Assembly (NCBI GenBank): GCA_031276035.1
Contig: JAISNV010000034.1
Span: 124,001-188,000, forward strand
Source: Bacteroidales bacterium
Lineage (GTDB): Bacteria > Bacteroidota > Bacteroidia > Bacteroidales > BM520
Direction of reading: 5' to 3'
DNA: 64,000 nucleotides
Shown piece after piece: positions 34,901 through 43,514 of the stretch. Under the pieces are notes generated by a model. It ran no database searches. It was given only the letters and a program-made list of their open reading frames with translations, and was not told the origin of the DNA. The first letter of the stretch is position 1. Each line of letters starts with the position of its first letter. The translations under genes were made by a program, and so were the position numbers.

Positions 34901-35467
34901 ATGGATAAATATTTAATCGTCGGACTTGGAAACCCGGGTGTGGAATATGAAAATACCCGCCATAATATTGGTTGGATAATACTTGATGCACTTTGTAAAG
35001 ATCTTGATACTCCTTTCAAATCGGAAAGATATGCGTTAACAAATACTCTTCGTTATAAAGGAAGAATGTTAAAACTTATTAAGCCGACAACATTTATGAA
35101 TCTTAGCGGAAAAGCAGTGCGCTATTGGCTTGATAAAGAAAATATTTCAATTGAAAACTTATTGGTTATCTCCGATGATATCGACTTGGATTTGGGGGTT
35201 CTGAGATTAAAAACAAAAGGTAGCGGAGGCTCTCATAACGGATTAAATAATATTATTGAAATTCTTGGTACGAATAATTTCAGTAGATTGCGCTTTGGAA
35301 TTGGTCATGACTATCCTCAAGGTTATCAAGTAGATTATGTATTAGGAAAATTTAACCACGAGGAAACGGAATTTCTAAAAGAAAAAATTAACTTTGCTGT
35401 TTCTGCTGTCAGAAGTTTTGTCACTGCAGGTGCAAGTTTTACAATGACTCATTATAATAACAAATAA
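34901..35467 (+). CDS. pth: peptidyl-tRNA hydrolase
   Basis: Pth releases tRNA from stalled peptidyl-tRNA. The 188-residue protein is full length. It starts KYLIVGLGNPGVEYENTRHNIG with the catalytic histidine region, contains KPTTFMNLSGKAV and the second signature SDDIDLDLGVLRLK, then KGSGGSHNGLNNI. It lies 6 bases after the S41 lipoprotein and 1 base before ctpA. Confidence 0.97.
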   Translation: MDKYLIVGLGNPGVEYENTRHNIGWIILDALCKDLDTPFKSERYALTNTLRYKGRMLKLIKPTTFMNLSGKAVRYWLDKENISIENLLVISDDIDLDLGVLRLKTKGSGGSHNGLNNIIEILGTNNFSRLRFGIGHDYPQGYQVDYVLGKFNHEETEFLKEKINFAVSAVRSFVTAGASFTMTHYNNK

Positions 35468-35468
35468 T

Positions 35469-37082
35469 ATGTCGCAAAAAACAAAATCGTATATTCCTCT
35501 TATAATAGCAATAGCTTTATGTATAGGGTATATTCTATGCTTGTTTATCAACAATGCTCCTTTAAGAAACGCGCATTTTATTTATAAAAACAATAATCGT
35601 GAGATTGATAAATTCGAAAGAATAAAATATCTGATCGAAAATAAATATGTAGATGAGGTAGATATTAATCATCTTGAAGAAATAGCTATCGTAAGTATGC
35701 TCGACAGCCTTGACCCGCATTCGACCTACATAAGCGCCGAAGATCTTCGCGCCAGCCAGGAATCAATAAAAGGTAACTTTGAAGGAATTGGAGTTCAGTT
35801 CAGAATAGAAAGCGATACTGTTTTTATTGTTAATACCATTCCTAACGGGCCGTCGGAAAAGATGGGAATTCAAGCGGGCGACCGCATAATTACTGTTAAC
35901 GACAGCCTTATTGCCGGTGTTGGAATTACCAATGCTAAAGTTATGAAACTGCTGAAAGGACCTAAGGGAACTTCTGTTCGGGTTGGCATTCACAGAAGGA
36001 ATGTTGATGAGTTGCTTCATTTCGAAATAATTAGAAATGTTATAGACAGCAAGAGTGTTGATGTTGCTTATATGATTGATAATAGTTTGGGCTATGTTAG
36101 AGTTTCGTCTTTTAGTTTAAAAACAGGAGATGAGCTGCATGCTGCTTTGAAAAGACTTAAAAACCAAGGAATGACGGAGTTAATTCTTGATCTGAGAGGT
36201 AATGGCGGCGGCGCTTTAAGAAGTGCTGTTGAAGTTTCTTCGGAGTTTTTTGAAAGAAAAACTTTAATTGTTTATACTGAAGGTACTCATAGCCCGCGAA
36301 ATAACCTCTACAGTTTTGGTGGAGGACAATTTATTAATGACAAGTTGGTGGTTCTTGTTGATGAATCTTCTGCTTCCGCAAGTGAAATTGTTGCGGGCGC
36401 TATTCAAGATCACGATAGGGGAACTATTGTCGGCAGAAGAACCTTCGGAAAAGGTTTAGTTCAAGAACATATTGAACTGCCGGATCAGTCGGCTATACAT
36501 CTTACAGTTTCACGATATTATACTCCAAGCGGAAGAAGTATTCAAAGATCTTATTCCGGCGGTAAAGACGAATATTATGCGGATTTTCTGGATAGATATA
36601 TTTCGGGAGAATTAATTTCTGCCGATAGTATTCATTCTTTTGATACTACACAAAAATACTTTACATCTTCAGGTAGAGTAGTTTACGGCGGCGGCGGTAT
36701 CAATCCGGATGTTTTCGTACCTATTACTAATTTGAAAGATAAAGAATTTTATTATCAATTGATAAATAAATCTATAATCTTCAGATTTGCCTTCGATTAT
36801 ACAGATAAACACAGGAAAGAACTTATTGATAAATATATTGATCCGCAAGGCTTTATTAAAGAGTTTAATGTTACTGAAAAAATGCTTTTCGAACTTCTTT
36901 CTGAGTCTGAAAAGAAAAATATTACTTTCGACAAACAAGGTTATGATGCGGCAAAAAATGAAATAAAAATTTTGATTAAAGCCTACATCGGAAGAAATTT
37001 ATTTGATGATGAAGCGTTTTATCCTATTTACAATCAGATGGATAATGATGTGATTGAATCGATAAAGGTCGTTAAAGAATAA
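35469..37082 (+). CDS. C-terminal processing protease (CtpA/Prc type, S41A)
   Basis: This is a periplasmic serine protease that clips C-termini. The 537-residue protein has an N-terminal membrane anchor (about 9-28) and a helical segment LDSLDPHSTYISAEDL. A PDZ domain follows near 90-170 (GNFEGIGVQF, GIQAGDRIITVND), then the S41 core. The catalytic dyad is predicted as Ser303 in ESSASASEIVAGA and Lys328 in RRTFGKG, 25 residues apart as in known CtpA enzymes. GGGINPDVFVP marks the end of the core, and a helical C-terminal extension of about 110 residues follows. It starts 1 base after pth. The next 166 bases hold nothing recognisable. Confidence 0.9.
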   Translation: MSQKTKSYIPLIIAIALCIGYILCLFINNAPLRNAHFIYKNNNREIDKFERIKYLIENKYVDEVDINHLEEIAIVSMLDSLDPHSTYISAEDLRASQESIKGNFEGIGVQFRIESDTVFIVNTIPNGPSEKMGIQAGDRIITVNDSLIAGVGITNAKVMKLLKGPKGTSVRVGIHRRNVDELLHFEIIRNVIDSKSVDVAYMIDNSLGYVRVSSFSLKTGDELHAALKRLKNQGMTELILDLRGNGGGALRSAVEVSSEFFERKTLIVYTEGTHSPRNNLYSFGGGQFINDKLVVLVDESSASASEIVAGAIQDHDRGTIVGRRTFGKGLVQEHIELPDQSAIHLTVSRYYTPSGRSIQRSYSGGKDEYYADFLDRYISGELISADSIHSFDTTQKYFTSSGRVVYGGGGINPDVFVPITNLKDKEFYYQLINKSIIFRFAFDYTDKHRKELIDKYIDPQGFIKEFNVTEKMLFELLSESEKKNITFDKQGYDAAKNEIKILIKAYIGRNLFDDEAFYPIYNQMDNDVIESIKVVKE

Positions 37083-37248
37083 AAAAATCTAAAATATTCA
37101 GCAACAAATTAATAAATCATTATCAATTGCCTATTTTCATAAATTGATATTATAATATAAACCATCATTCCAATAGGAAAATATAAATAAATCATATAGT
37201 TGTATATAAACGAATAGCTTAAGAATCAATAAACAAAAATATTTACTT

Positions 37249-37707
37249 ATGAAAAAATTATTAAAAATATTGCCGACGCTTTTTATTGTAATTTTAATTT
37301 CTTCTTGTACCAGCCAAGAGGATATTGAGAATTTTATCGGTAATTATGAAGGTAGTTACCATGGTTATCAACGCTTAACATTTGGGTATTCTTATGAGCA
37401 GGAAGATTTTTCTGGTGAAGAAACCTTTTCTATTATTTATAATGACGACGAGTCTGGAGTACTTTTATTGATGGACGATCAGGTTATACCCGGAAAAGTG
37501 CGAAATAAAAAAGTAAAATTTGAAACATATACCATAACAACAGTAAATGAAGAAAATAATAAAGCAAATACGAACTATACAATGGAAGCTAAGCTAAAGA
37601 ACGGTGAGTTGCGTTATGGTACAATAATTGAAGGAACTGCTGTTGTCGGCAATTCTATATTGCCTATTGACGGTTTTATTGAAGGAAAGGCTAAGAAAGT
37701 TAATTAA
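37249..37707 (+). CDS. small lipoprotein, function unknown
   Basis: The 152-residue product begins with a lipoprotein signal (ILISSC, lipid-attachment Cys20). The mature part looks like a small beta-barrel or lipocalin-like sandwich: FIGNYEGSYHGYQRL, FSIIYNDDESGVLLLMDD, TYTITTVNEE, TIIEGTAVVGNSILPIDGFI. Such sequences are frequent in Bacteroidota outer membranes, but I cannot name a specific family. It is a monocistronic-looking gene between ctpA and the polysaccharide locus leader. Confidence 0.6.
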   Translation: MKKLLKILPTLFIVILISSCTSQEDIENFIGNYEGSYHGYQRLTFGYSYEQEDFSGEETFSIIYNDDESGVLLLMDDQVIPGKVRNKKVKFETYTITTVNEENNKANTNYTMEAKLKNGELRYGTIIEGTAVVGNSILPIDGFIEGKAKKVN

Positions 37708-37946
37708 ACGGTAAAGGGTTATAAATGAAATAATAATATGTTATTTGTTATGTTTTATTAATAAACCGATTATCTAAAGTTAATTTATGTATAGAGTAAT
37801 ATATCAAATTATGTAAAAATTCTTTAATTCTCTATACAATAATGGTATAGCTGAAAAATAAATTTTCATTGACTAAGTTGCTATAAATGAATTGGATTTT
37901 TTTAAAAGTCTTTTCTTTAAATTCTTTAATTTTTGTAAAATATTTA
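37708..37946. other. AT-rich intergenic stretch before the polysaccharide locus
   Basis: No gene is supported here. The stretch is very AT-rich with many stops in all frames. It contains an 8-base inverted repeat, GTATAGAG at 37789-37796 and CTCTATAC at 37830-37837, separated by 33 bases and without a T-run. It leads into the promoter box at 37947-37954. Confidence 0.5.
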
Positions 37947-37954
37947 TATCTTTG
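37947..37954 (+). promoter_or_regulatory. -7 box of the polysaccharide-locus promoter
   Basis: TATCTTTG followed by CAG matches TAnnTTTG exactly. A TTTG at 37932-37935 is too close (11 bases) to be a normal -33 element, so recognition may need an activator or an extended element. Transcription would start near 37961 and give a leader of about 220 bases before upxY. Confidence 0.6.
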
Positions 37955-37960
37955 CAGCGT

Positions 37961-38179
37961 TTATGGTACTTATTCTGAGATAGAAAAAGCGCTTAGTGCC
38001 GGAGCGTTTTAGTAAACCAACGTAAGCGGCTAAACATGGCTGTAGATCAGGCGGTTACACTCGCGGTGATAACTTGGAGGTATGCGTTATCAAGTATTTA
38101 TTATTCAAATTAAAAAAATAATAGATTTGAAAAAAATTCCTTCAAAAAATGAATTATAAATAATTAGTGTGAAATCTCT
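37961..38179 (+). ncRNA. candidate structured leader RNA of the upxY polysaccharide operon
   Basis: Bases about 37954-38095 are visibly richer in G and C than the surroundings and hold no reading frame. Four elements can pair alternately: A GTAAACC (38012-38018), B GGTTACAC (38053-38060), C GTGATAAC (38066-38073), D GTTATCA (38086-38092). A:B plus C:D is exclusive with B:C, an attenuator-like layout. Upstream, AAAAGCGCT (37985-37993) pairs with AGCGTTTT (38003-38010), and its loop segment AGTGCC (37995-38000) can pair with GGTACT (37965-37970), a possible pseudoknot. The segment at 38039-38058 resembles the JUMPstart/ops element. The structure is by eye only. A role in UpxY-dependent antitermination is inferred from position. 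Confidence 0.5.
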
Positions 38180-38719
38180 ATGATTAGACAAGATAGAAAA
38201 GCTTGGTATACATTGAAAGTTACTTATTGTAGAGAAATGAAACTTAAAAAAATATTAGACGAAAACAACATAGAGAACTTTATTCCGTTACAAAATAAAT
38301 TAATAGTTAAAAATAATAAAAAACAAAGACAACTAATTCCTGCTATTCATAATCTAATTTTTGTTAATGCAACAAAATCAGATATTGATGATTTAAAACA
38401 ACAACTTGCAACTACTATCCCTATTAAATACTTTTTCGATAAAAATACCAATAATCCTATGATTATTCCGTCTTTTCAAATGAACAGTTTTATAAAATTA
38501 TCCAGGACTTATGATGACGGATTAATTTATATGAATGCTTCAAAAGTCGTATTTAAAAAGGGTGAAAAGGTTAGAATTATAGATGGTCCCTTCAAAGGTA
38601 TTGAGGGGCAATATATGCGTGTTCAAAATGATAGACGAGTGGTTATTGCTATTGAGGGTATAATGGCTGTTGCAACGGCTTTTGTTCATCCATCACAAGT
38701 ACAACGACTTGATGACTGA
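38180..38719 (+). CDS. UpxY-family NusG-like transcription antiterminator
   Basis: UpxY proteins are specialised NusG paralogues that let RNA polymerase read through long capsule operons. In Bacteroides each acts on its own locus through the leader. The 179-residue product has the NGN domain (KAWYTLKVTYCREMKLKKIL, IPAIHNLIFVNATKSDIDDL, about 1-110) and a KOW domain (GEKVRIIDGPFKGIEG, about 128-175). The insert ITNNPMIIPS-like phrase (TNNPMIIPSFQMNSF) before KOW is typical of UpxY. It is the first gene of the polysaccharide locus, behind a 219-base structured leader. The ATG at 38180 gives the family N-terminus. Confidence 0.88.
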   Translation: MIRQDRKAWYTLKVTYCREMKLKKILDENNIENFIPLQNKLIVKNNKKQRQLIPAIHNLIFVNATKSDIDDLKQQLATTIPIKYFFDKNTNNPMIIPSFQMNSFIKLSRTYDDGLIYMNASKVVFKKGEKVRIIDGPFKGIEGQYMRVQNDRRVVIAIEGIMAVATAFVHPSQVQRLDD

Positions 38720-38783
38720 TTTTATAATTCGGAACTCGTTAATACGTTTCTTATTTAAAAGAAGTAATTTGTAAAGAAATCTA

Positions 38784-40709
38784 ATGAGAGAAAAAATACT
38801 ACTTAACAAATTTTTACAAAGAGTAACATCAAGTTATATAAGCTATTGGGTAATATTGCTTATAGATGTTTTATTATCAACAATATGTACAGTTCTGTCT
38901 TATGCATTAATAAGATATTACCTTAAAACAAATTTATTCGAACTTCATAATGATCTTTTCGTTATTGTTGTGTTCTCTTTTATAGCGAGTCTCATATCTT
39001 CTTTAATTCTAATGACTTATAAGAGAACAATAAGACATCTCAGAGCAAAAGATTATATTAGAATAACCGGCCTTGCTCTATTGAAAATAGTTTTCGGGTT
39101 ACTCTTAGTTTTGGCGTTTATTAATATAGATTCGGTAAATTGGGACTATTTTTTCCTTTTTATTCTTGTCGATTTTCTTCTGACTCTGGCAGCAATCTTC
39201 GGTGTTAGAATGATAATGGTTGTAACTTACGAGCTTTTGATGAGTTTTACACGTGATAAGTGCGAAAATATTCTTATTTACGGCATTGATGAAAAAAGCG
39301 TTTCTTTAGAAATGCGTTTAAGAAATAGTAAACATTATTTTGTTTGTGGATTTTTCATATATGGCCATAATTATAAATCTTATAAAATCAGCGGAAAATC
39401 AGTATATAATTTTAAAACGGAACAAGATTTTATAAATATTATTAATAAAAAACATATTAAGGCGATAATATTTGCTAAACACAATGATGTTCAAACAGAA
39501 AATGAAAGACTTATAGGATATTGTGAAAAGCATAGTATTAAAACTTTGATAACTCCTAATATTAGTGATGATATTTCCGGAAGAGTTAATATTAGAAAAG
39601 TTAAAATAGAGGATTTATTAGGACGAGATGAAATTGATTTGGATATGGATCATCTGAAAAAAAATTTTAATGATAAAGTAATATTTGTTACAGGTGCTGC
39701 CGGAAGTATTGGCAGTGAAATCTGCCGCCAACTTTCAAAATTGGAAATTAAACAATTGATACTTTTTGATATTGCGGAAACACCGCTTCATAATATCCGT
39801 ATTGAGCTTGAAACAAAGTTTCCGAAAGCTAACATTACTTGTATAATAGGAGATATTAGAGTTAAGGAACGCCTCGAAATGGTATTCAAAAAATATTTAC
39901 CCGAAATAGTCATTCATGCAGCTGCATATAAACATGTTCCGTTAATGGAAGAAAATCCCTGTGAAGCTGTCCTCGTGAATGTTGTTGGTACAAAAAATGT
40001 TGCCGATATGGCTGTAAAATTCGGAGTGAAAAAAATGATTGTGGTTTCTACAGATAAAGCTGTAAATCCTACAAATATAATGGGAGCAACAAAACGCCTT
40101 GCCGAAATATACGTGCAAAGTTTAGGCAGCGCCATAGAACAAAATACTATTGAGAGTTGTACCTCTTTTGTTACTACACGCTTCGGCAATGTTCTTGGTA
40201 GTAACGGTTCTGTAATTCCGCATTTTAGAAAACAAATCGAAAATGGTGGCCCTGTTACAGTAACTCATCCTGATATTATAAGATATTTTATGACTATTCC
40301 CGAAGCTTGTCGTTTAGTTCTTGAAGCAGCCATTATGAACGAAACAAACAAAATATTCGCTTTTGAAATGGGTGACCAAGTAAAAATAATTGATCTTGCT
40401 AAACGTATGATAATGCTTTCAGGATTAGTTCCAAACGAAGATATTAAAATTGAATTTATTGGTTTACGGCCGGGTGAAAAATTATATGAAGAGGTGCTTA
40501 ATAATGAAGAAGATACAATTCCAACAGAACATAAAAAAATCAAAATTGCAAACGTTCGTAAATATAAATTCAAGGAAATAATAAATGATTTCGAAAAGAT
40601 AGAAAGTCTTTCTCGTAAAATAGAAATAGACGAAACCGTACGATTAATGAAAATGATGGTACCGGAGTATAAATCACAAAATTCTGAGTTTACGAAATTT
40701 GATAATTAG
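38784..40709 (+). CDS. membrane-bound nucleotide-sugar 4,6-dehydratase (FlaA1/WbpM/CapD type)
   Basis: The 641-residue protein has four membrane spans in the first 150 residues and a CoA-binding-like middle domain. A C-terminal short-chain dehydrogenase domain carries GAAGSIGSE from residue 304. The domain includes AAYKHVPLMEENP, STDKAVNPTNIMGATKRLAE (catalytic region) and RFGNVLGSNGSVIPHF. Family members are UDP-GlcNAc 4,6-dehydratases that feed pathways to QuiNAc, FucNAc or diaminosugars, often for the first sugar put on the lipid carrier. It lies 64 bases after upxY. Its product may be the precursor of the initiating sugar. The initiating phosphosugar transferase itself is not in the window. 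Confidence 0.88.
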   Translation: MREKILLNKFLQRVTSSYISYWVILLIDVLLSTICTVLSYALIRYYLKTNLFELHNDLFVIVVFSFIASLISSLILMTYKRTIRHLRAKDYIRITGLALLKIVFGLLLVLAFINIDSVNWDYFFLFILVDFLLTLAAIFGVRMIMVVTYELLMSFTRDKCENILIYGIDEKSVSLEMRLRNSKHYFVCGFFIYGHNYKSYKISGKSVYNFKTEQDFINIINKKHIKAIIFAKHNDVQTENERLIGYCEKHSIKTLITPNISDDISGRVNIRKVKIEDLLGRDEIDLDMDHLKKNFNDKVIFVTGAAGSIGSEICRQLSKLEIKQLILFDIAETPLHNIRIELETKFPKANITCIIGDIRVKERLEMVFKKYLPEIVIHAAAYKHVPLMEENPCEAVLVNVVGTKNVADMAVKFGVKKMIVVSTDKAVNPTNIMGATKRLAEIYVQSLGSAIEQNTIESCTSFVTTRFGNVLGSNGSVIPHFRKQIENGGPVTVTHPDIIRYFMTIPEACRLVLEAAIMNETNKIFAFEMGDQVKIIDLAKRMIMLSGLVPNEDIKIEFIGLRPGEKLYEEVLNNEEDTIPTEHKKIKIANVRKYKFKEIINDFEKIESLSRKIEIDETVRLMKMMVPEYKSQNSEFTKFDN

Positions 40710-40714
40710 AATTT

Positions 40715-42019
40715 ATGAAAATCATTGTGATTGGAACCGGATATGTAGGGCTTGTTACCGGAACTTGTTTTTCGGAAATGGGTATAGATGTTGTTTGTGT
40801 GGATGTAGATAACGAGAAGATAAACCTTCTTAAACAGGGTGTTGTTCCTATATATGAACCCGGTTTGGAAGATATGATCAAAAGAAATTGTGAAGCAGGC
40901 AGATTACATTTTACAACCGATCTGGTTTCTGTTATAAATGATGTTGATGTTATCTTTAGTGCTGTTGGAACTCCACCGGATGAAGACGGTAGTGCAGACT
41001 TGCGATACGTTTTAGATGTAGCCGAAACAATAGGTAAAAACATGACAAAATACGTTTTGCTGGTTACTAAAAGCACTGTACCCGTTGGTACCTCACAAAA
41101 AGTTAAAGCAAAAATTAAGGAAGAACTCGATAAAAGAAAGATTGATATTCCTTTTGATGTAGCTTCTAACCCGGAATTTCTTAAGGAAGGGTCTGCCGTT
41201 GCCGATTTTATGCGTCCGGATAGAATTGTCGTCGGTATTGAAAGTGAAAAAGCAAAGGACATAATGGATAAACTTTACAAACCATTTACAATCAATAATT
41301 ACCGTACGATATTTACTGATATTCCTTCCGCTGAAATGATAAAATATGCTGCAAATGCAATGCTTGCAACACGTATTTCCTTTATGAACGATATAGCAAA
41401 TCTTTGCGAGTTGGTAGGTGCAGATGTCAATATGGTGCGTCGCGGCATAGGGTCAGATACTCGTATTGGAAATAAATTCCTATATCCGGGTTGTGGATAT
41501 GGTGGCTCTTGTTTTCCTAAAGATATTAAAGCTCTTATCAAAACCGCCGAAGAATCGGGATACGAAATGAGAGTTCTTAAGGCTGTAGAGGAAGTTAATA
41601 ATGATCAAAAAAGAATTCTCTTTAAAAAGTTAAATAAACATTACAAAAATATTAAGGGTAAAACCATTGCAATATGGGGGTTATCTTTTAAACCCGAAAC
41701 CGATGATATGCGAGAGGCTACTTCTTTAGTTTTAATAGATGAATTGTTGGCAGCCGGCGCTAAAGTTAAAGTTTTTGATCCTGTTGCTATGGAAGAAGCT
41801 AAAAGACGTCTCGGCAATAAAATAATTTATTGCGAGGATATGTATCAAACAGCCAAAAACTCTGATGCCTTAATACTTGTTACTGAGTGGAAAACATTCA
41901 GAATACCAAATTGGCATAAACTCAAAACATTAATGAATAATCCCTTAATAATTGACGGTAGAAATATCTATGATAAACGAGAGTTGATGGAGATAGGGTT
42001 TGAGTATGAAGGAATTTAG
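40715..42019 (+). CDS. ugd: UDP-glucose 6-dehydrogenase
   Basis: Ugd oxidises UDP-glucose twice to UDP-glucuronate. The 434-residue protein begins with the NAD motif GTGYVGLVTGTCFSEMG, has VGTPPDEDGSADL, STVPVGTSQKV, and the active-site loop YPGCGYGGSCFPKD with catalytic Cys266. IWGLSFKPETDDMREA marks the C-terminal UDP-binding domain. Length and motifs are canonical. It lies 5 bases after the membrane dehydratase gene. The presence of uronic acid in the glycan is inferred. Confidence 0.95.
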   Translation: MKIIVIGTGYVGLVTGTCFSEMGIDVVCVDVDNEKINLLKQGVVPIYEPGLEDMIKRNCEAGRLHFTTDLVSVINDVDVIFSAVGTPPDEDGSADLRYVLDVAETIGKNMTKYVLLVTKSTVPVGTSQKVKAKIKEELDKRKIDIPFDVASNPEFLKEGSAVADFMRPDRIVVGIESEKAKDIMDKLYKPFTINNYRTIFTDIPSAEMIKYAANAMLATRISFMNDIANLCELVGADVNMVRRGIGSDTRIGNKFLYPGCGYGGSCFPKDIKALIKTAEESGYEMRVLKAVEEVNNDQKRILFKKLNKHYKNIKGKTIAIWGLSFKPETDDMREATSLVLIDELLAAGAKVKVFDPVAMEEAKRRLGNKIIYCEDMYQTAKNSDALILVTEWKTFRIPNWHKLKTLMNNPLIIDGRNIYDKRELMEIGFEYEGI

Positions 42020-42065
42020 TTAATAATGTTTGGGTTATTGATTTCTAACTTGAAATTTTAAACTA

Positions 42066-43382
42066 ATGAAAATAGCAATTATAGGACTTGGCTATGTAGG
42101 CTTGCCGCTTGCAATTGAATTCGGCAAGAAATATAATGTCATTGGTTTTGATATCAATAAAAATAGAGTTGAAGAACTTCAAAAGGGAGAAGACCATACC
42201 GGCGAAGCCGATACGACAGAATTAAGAGAGGTTTTAAATTCTGATTTCAAATCCCTAAATTTACTAAATGAAACTTCCGAAAATGCTGTGAATGGAAGTT
42301 TGACGTTTACTGCAGAAGAACAAGATATTAAGGATTGTGATATATATATTGTTACCGTTCCTACTCCTATTGATAAACACAATGTGCCTGATTTACAACC
42401 TTTGATTAAAGCTTCGGAAATGATAGGAAGAGTTATTTCCGGCGGAAATGTTGTAATATACGAATCAACTACTTATCCGGGGTGTACTGAAGAAGATTGC
42501 GTTCCGGTGATTGAAAAAACTTCCGGATTGAAATTTAATAAGGATTTCTTTGTCGGATATAGTCCTGAGAGAATTAATCCCGGCGATAAAGAAAAGAAAC
42601 TCACTAATATTGTGAAAGTTGTATCCGGTTCAACACCAATTATTGCCGATTTTGTTGAAAATCTTTATTCTTCGATAATTACTGCCGGTACTTACAAGGC
42701 TTCTTCCATAAAGGTTGCGGAAGCATCAAAAATAGTAGAAAACGTACAACGCGATGTTAATATTTCATTTGTTAATGAGCTCGCGCTTATATTTGATAGA
42801 ATGGGAATAGATACAAATGAAGTTATAGATGCGGCATCAACTAAATGGAATTTTGTAAAATATACGCCCGGACTTGTAGGCGGACATTGTATTAGTGTTG
42901 ACCCGTATTATTTGGCAAGTAAAGCGGAGAAATTGGGCTATCTTCCTAAAGTAATTCTTTCCGGAAGAGAGGTTAATAACAGCATTGCCCCTTTTATTGC
43001 TCATAAAGTGCTTAAACTTATGATGCAAAAGAATAATACTCTTGAAAATGCTAATATATTGATACTTGGAGTAACTTTTAAAGAAAACTGTCCCGATATT
43101 CGTAACACTAAAGTCGTAGATATTTACAAAGAACTTATAGCCTTCGGTGTAAATGTTGATGTCTGTGATCCATTCGTTTGCGAAGAAGAAATTAAACAAG
43201 AATACAATATAGATATTATCAAGCAGATAGATAAAAACAAAAAATATGCTGCTGTCATTCTGGCGGTGGCACACCAAGAATTTTTATATAACTTCGATTT
43301 CGAAAGTTTCCACAAATCAGGTACAATTATTTTTGATGTAAAGGGAAAAGTGGATAGAAGGTGGGTTGACGGAAGATTATAA
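42066..43382 (+). CDS. tviB: nucleotide-sugar dehydrogenase, WbpO/TviB type (UDP-N-acetylhexosamine to uronate)
   Basis: The 438-residue enzyme belongs to the UDP-GlcNAc/GalNAc 6-dehydrogenase branch. It has IGLGYVGLPLAIEFGKKY and FDINKNRVEELQKGEDHTGE at the N-terminus, VPTPIDKHNVPDL, the active-site phrase GGHCISVDPYYLA with catalytic Cys275, and LGVTFKENCPDIRNTKV. The N-terminal phrases distinguish it from Ugd upstream. It would supply an N-acetylhexosaminuronic acid. It is 46 bases after ugd. The 132 bases after it hold no gene. Confidence 0.85.
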   Translation: MKIAIIGLGYVGLPLAIEFGKKYNVIGFDINKNRVEELQKGEDHTGEADTTELREVLNSDFKSLNLLNETSENAVNGSLTFTAEEQDIKDCDIYIVTVPTPIDKHNVPDLQPLIKASEMIGRVISGGNVVIYESTTYPGCTEEDCVPVIEKTSGLKFNKDFFVGYSPERINPGDKEKKLTNIVKVVSGSTPIIADFVENLYSSIITAGTYKASSIKVAEASKIVENVQRDVNISFVNELALIFDRMGIDTNEVIDAASTKWNFVKYTPGLVGGHCISVDPYYLASKAEKLGYLPKVILSGREVNNSIAPFIAHKVLKLMMQKNNTLENANILILGVTFKENCPDIRNTKVVDIYKELIAFGVNVDVCDPFVCEEEIKQEYNIDIIKQIDKNKKYAAVILAVAHQEFLYNFDFESFHKSGTIIFDVKGKVDRRWVDGRL

Positions 43383-43514
43383 TTGGTTGATAATTAAGAT
43401 ATTTTAAAATAAACAAATTGTAAGATAATCGCTATAAATGAATAATTAAATTGACTATAAATCATATATTACGGACAATCAATTTTCATTAAGATATCTA
43501 ATAAATAAATTTAA

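Noticed and set aside
37789-37837. Inverted repeat flanking 33 bases before the polysaccharide promoter, possible invertible promoter
   Set aside because: Arms are only 8 bases and do not extend. Known Bacteroides invertible capsule promoters have longer arms and enclose the promoter, whereas the -7 box here lies outside.
40690-41262. 190-codon open frame on the - strand opposite ugd
   Set aside because: It lies wholly over the well-supported ugd and the end of the dehydratase gene, shows no family motif and is a shadow of their codon use.
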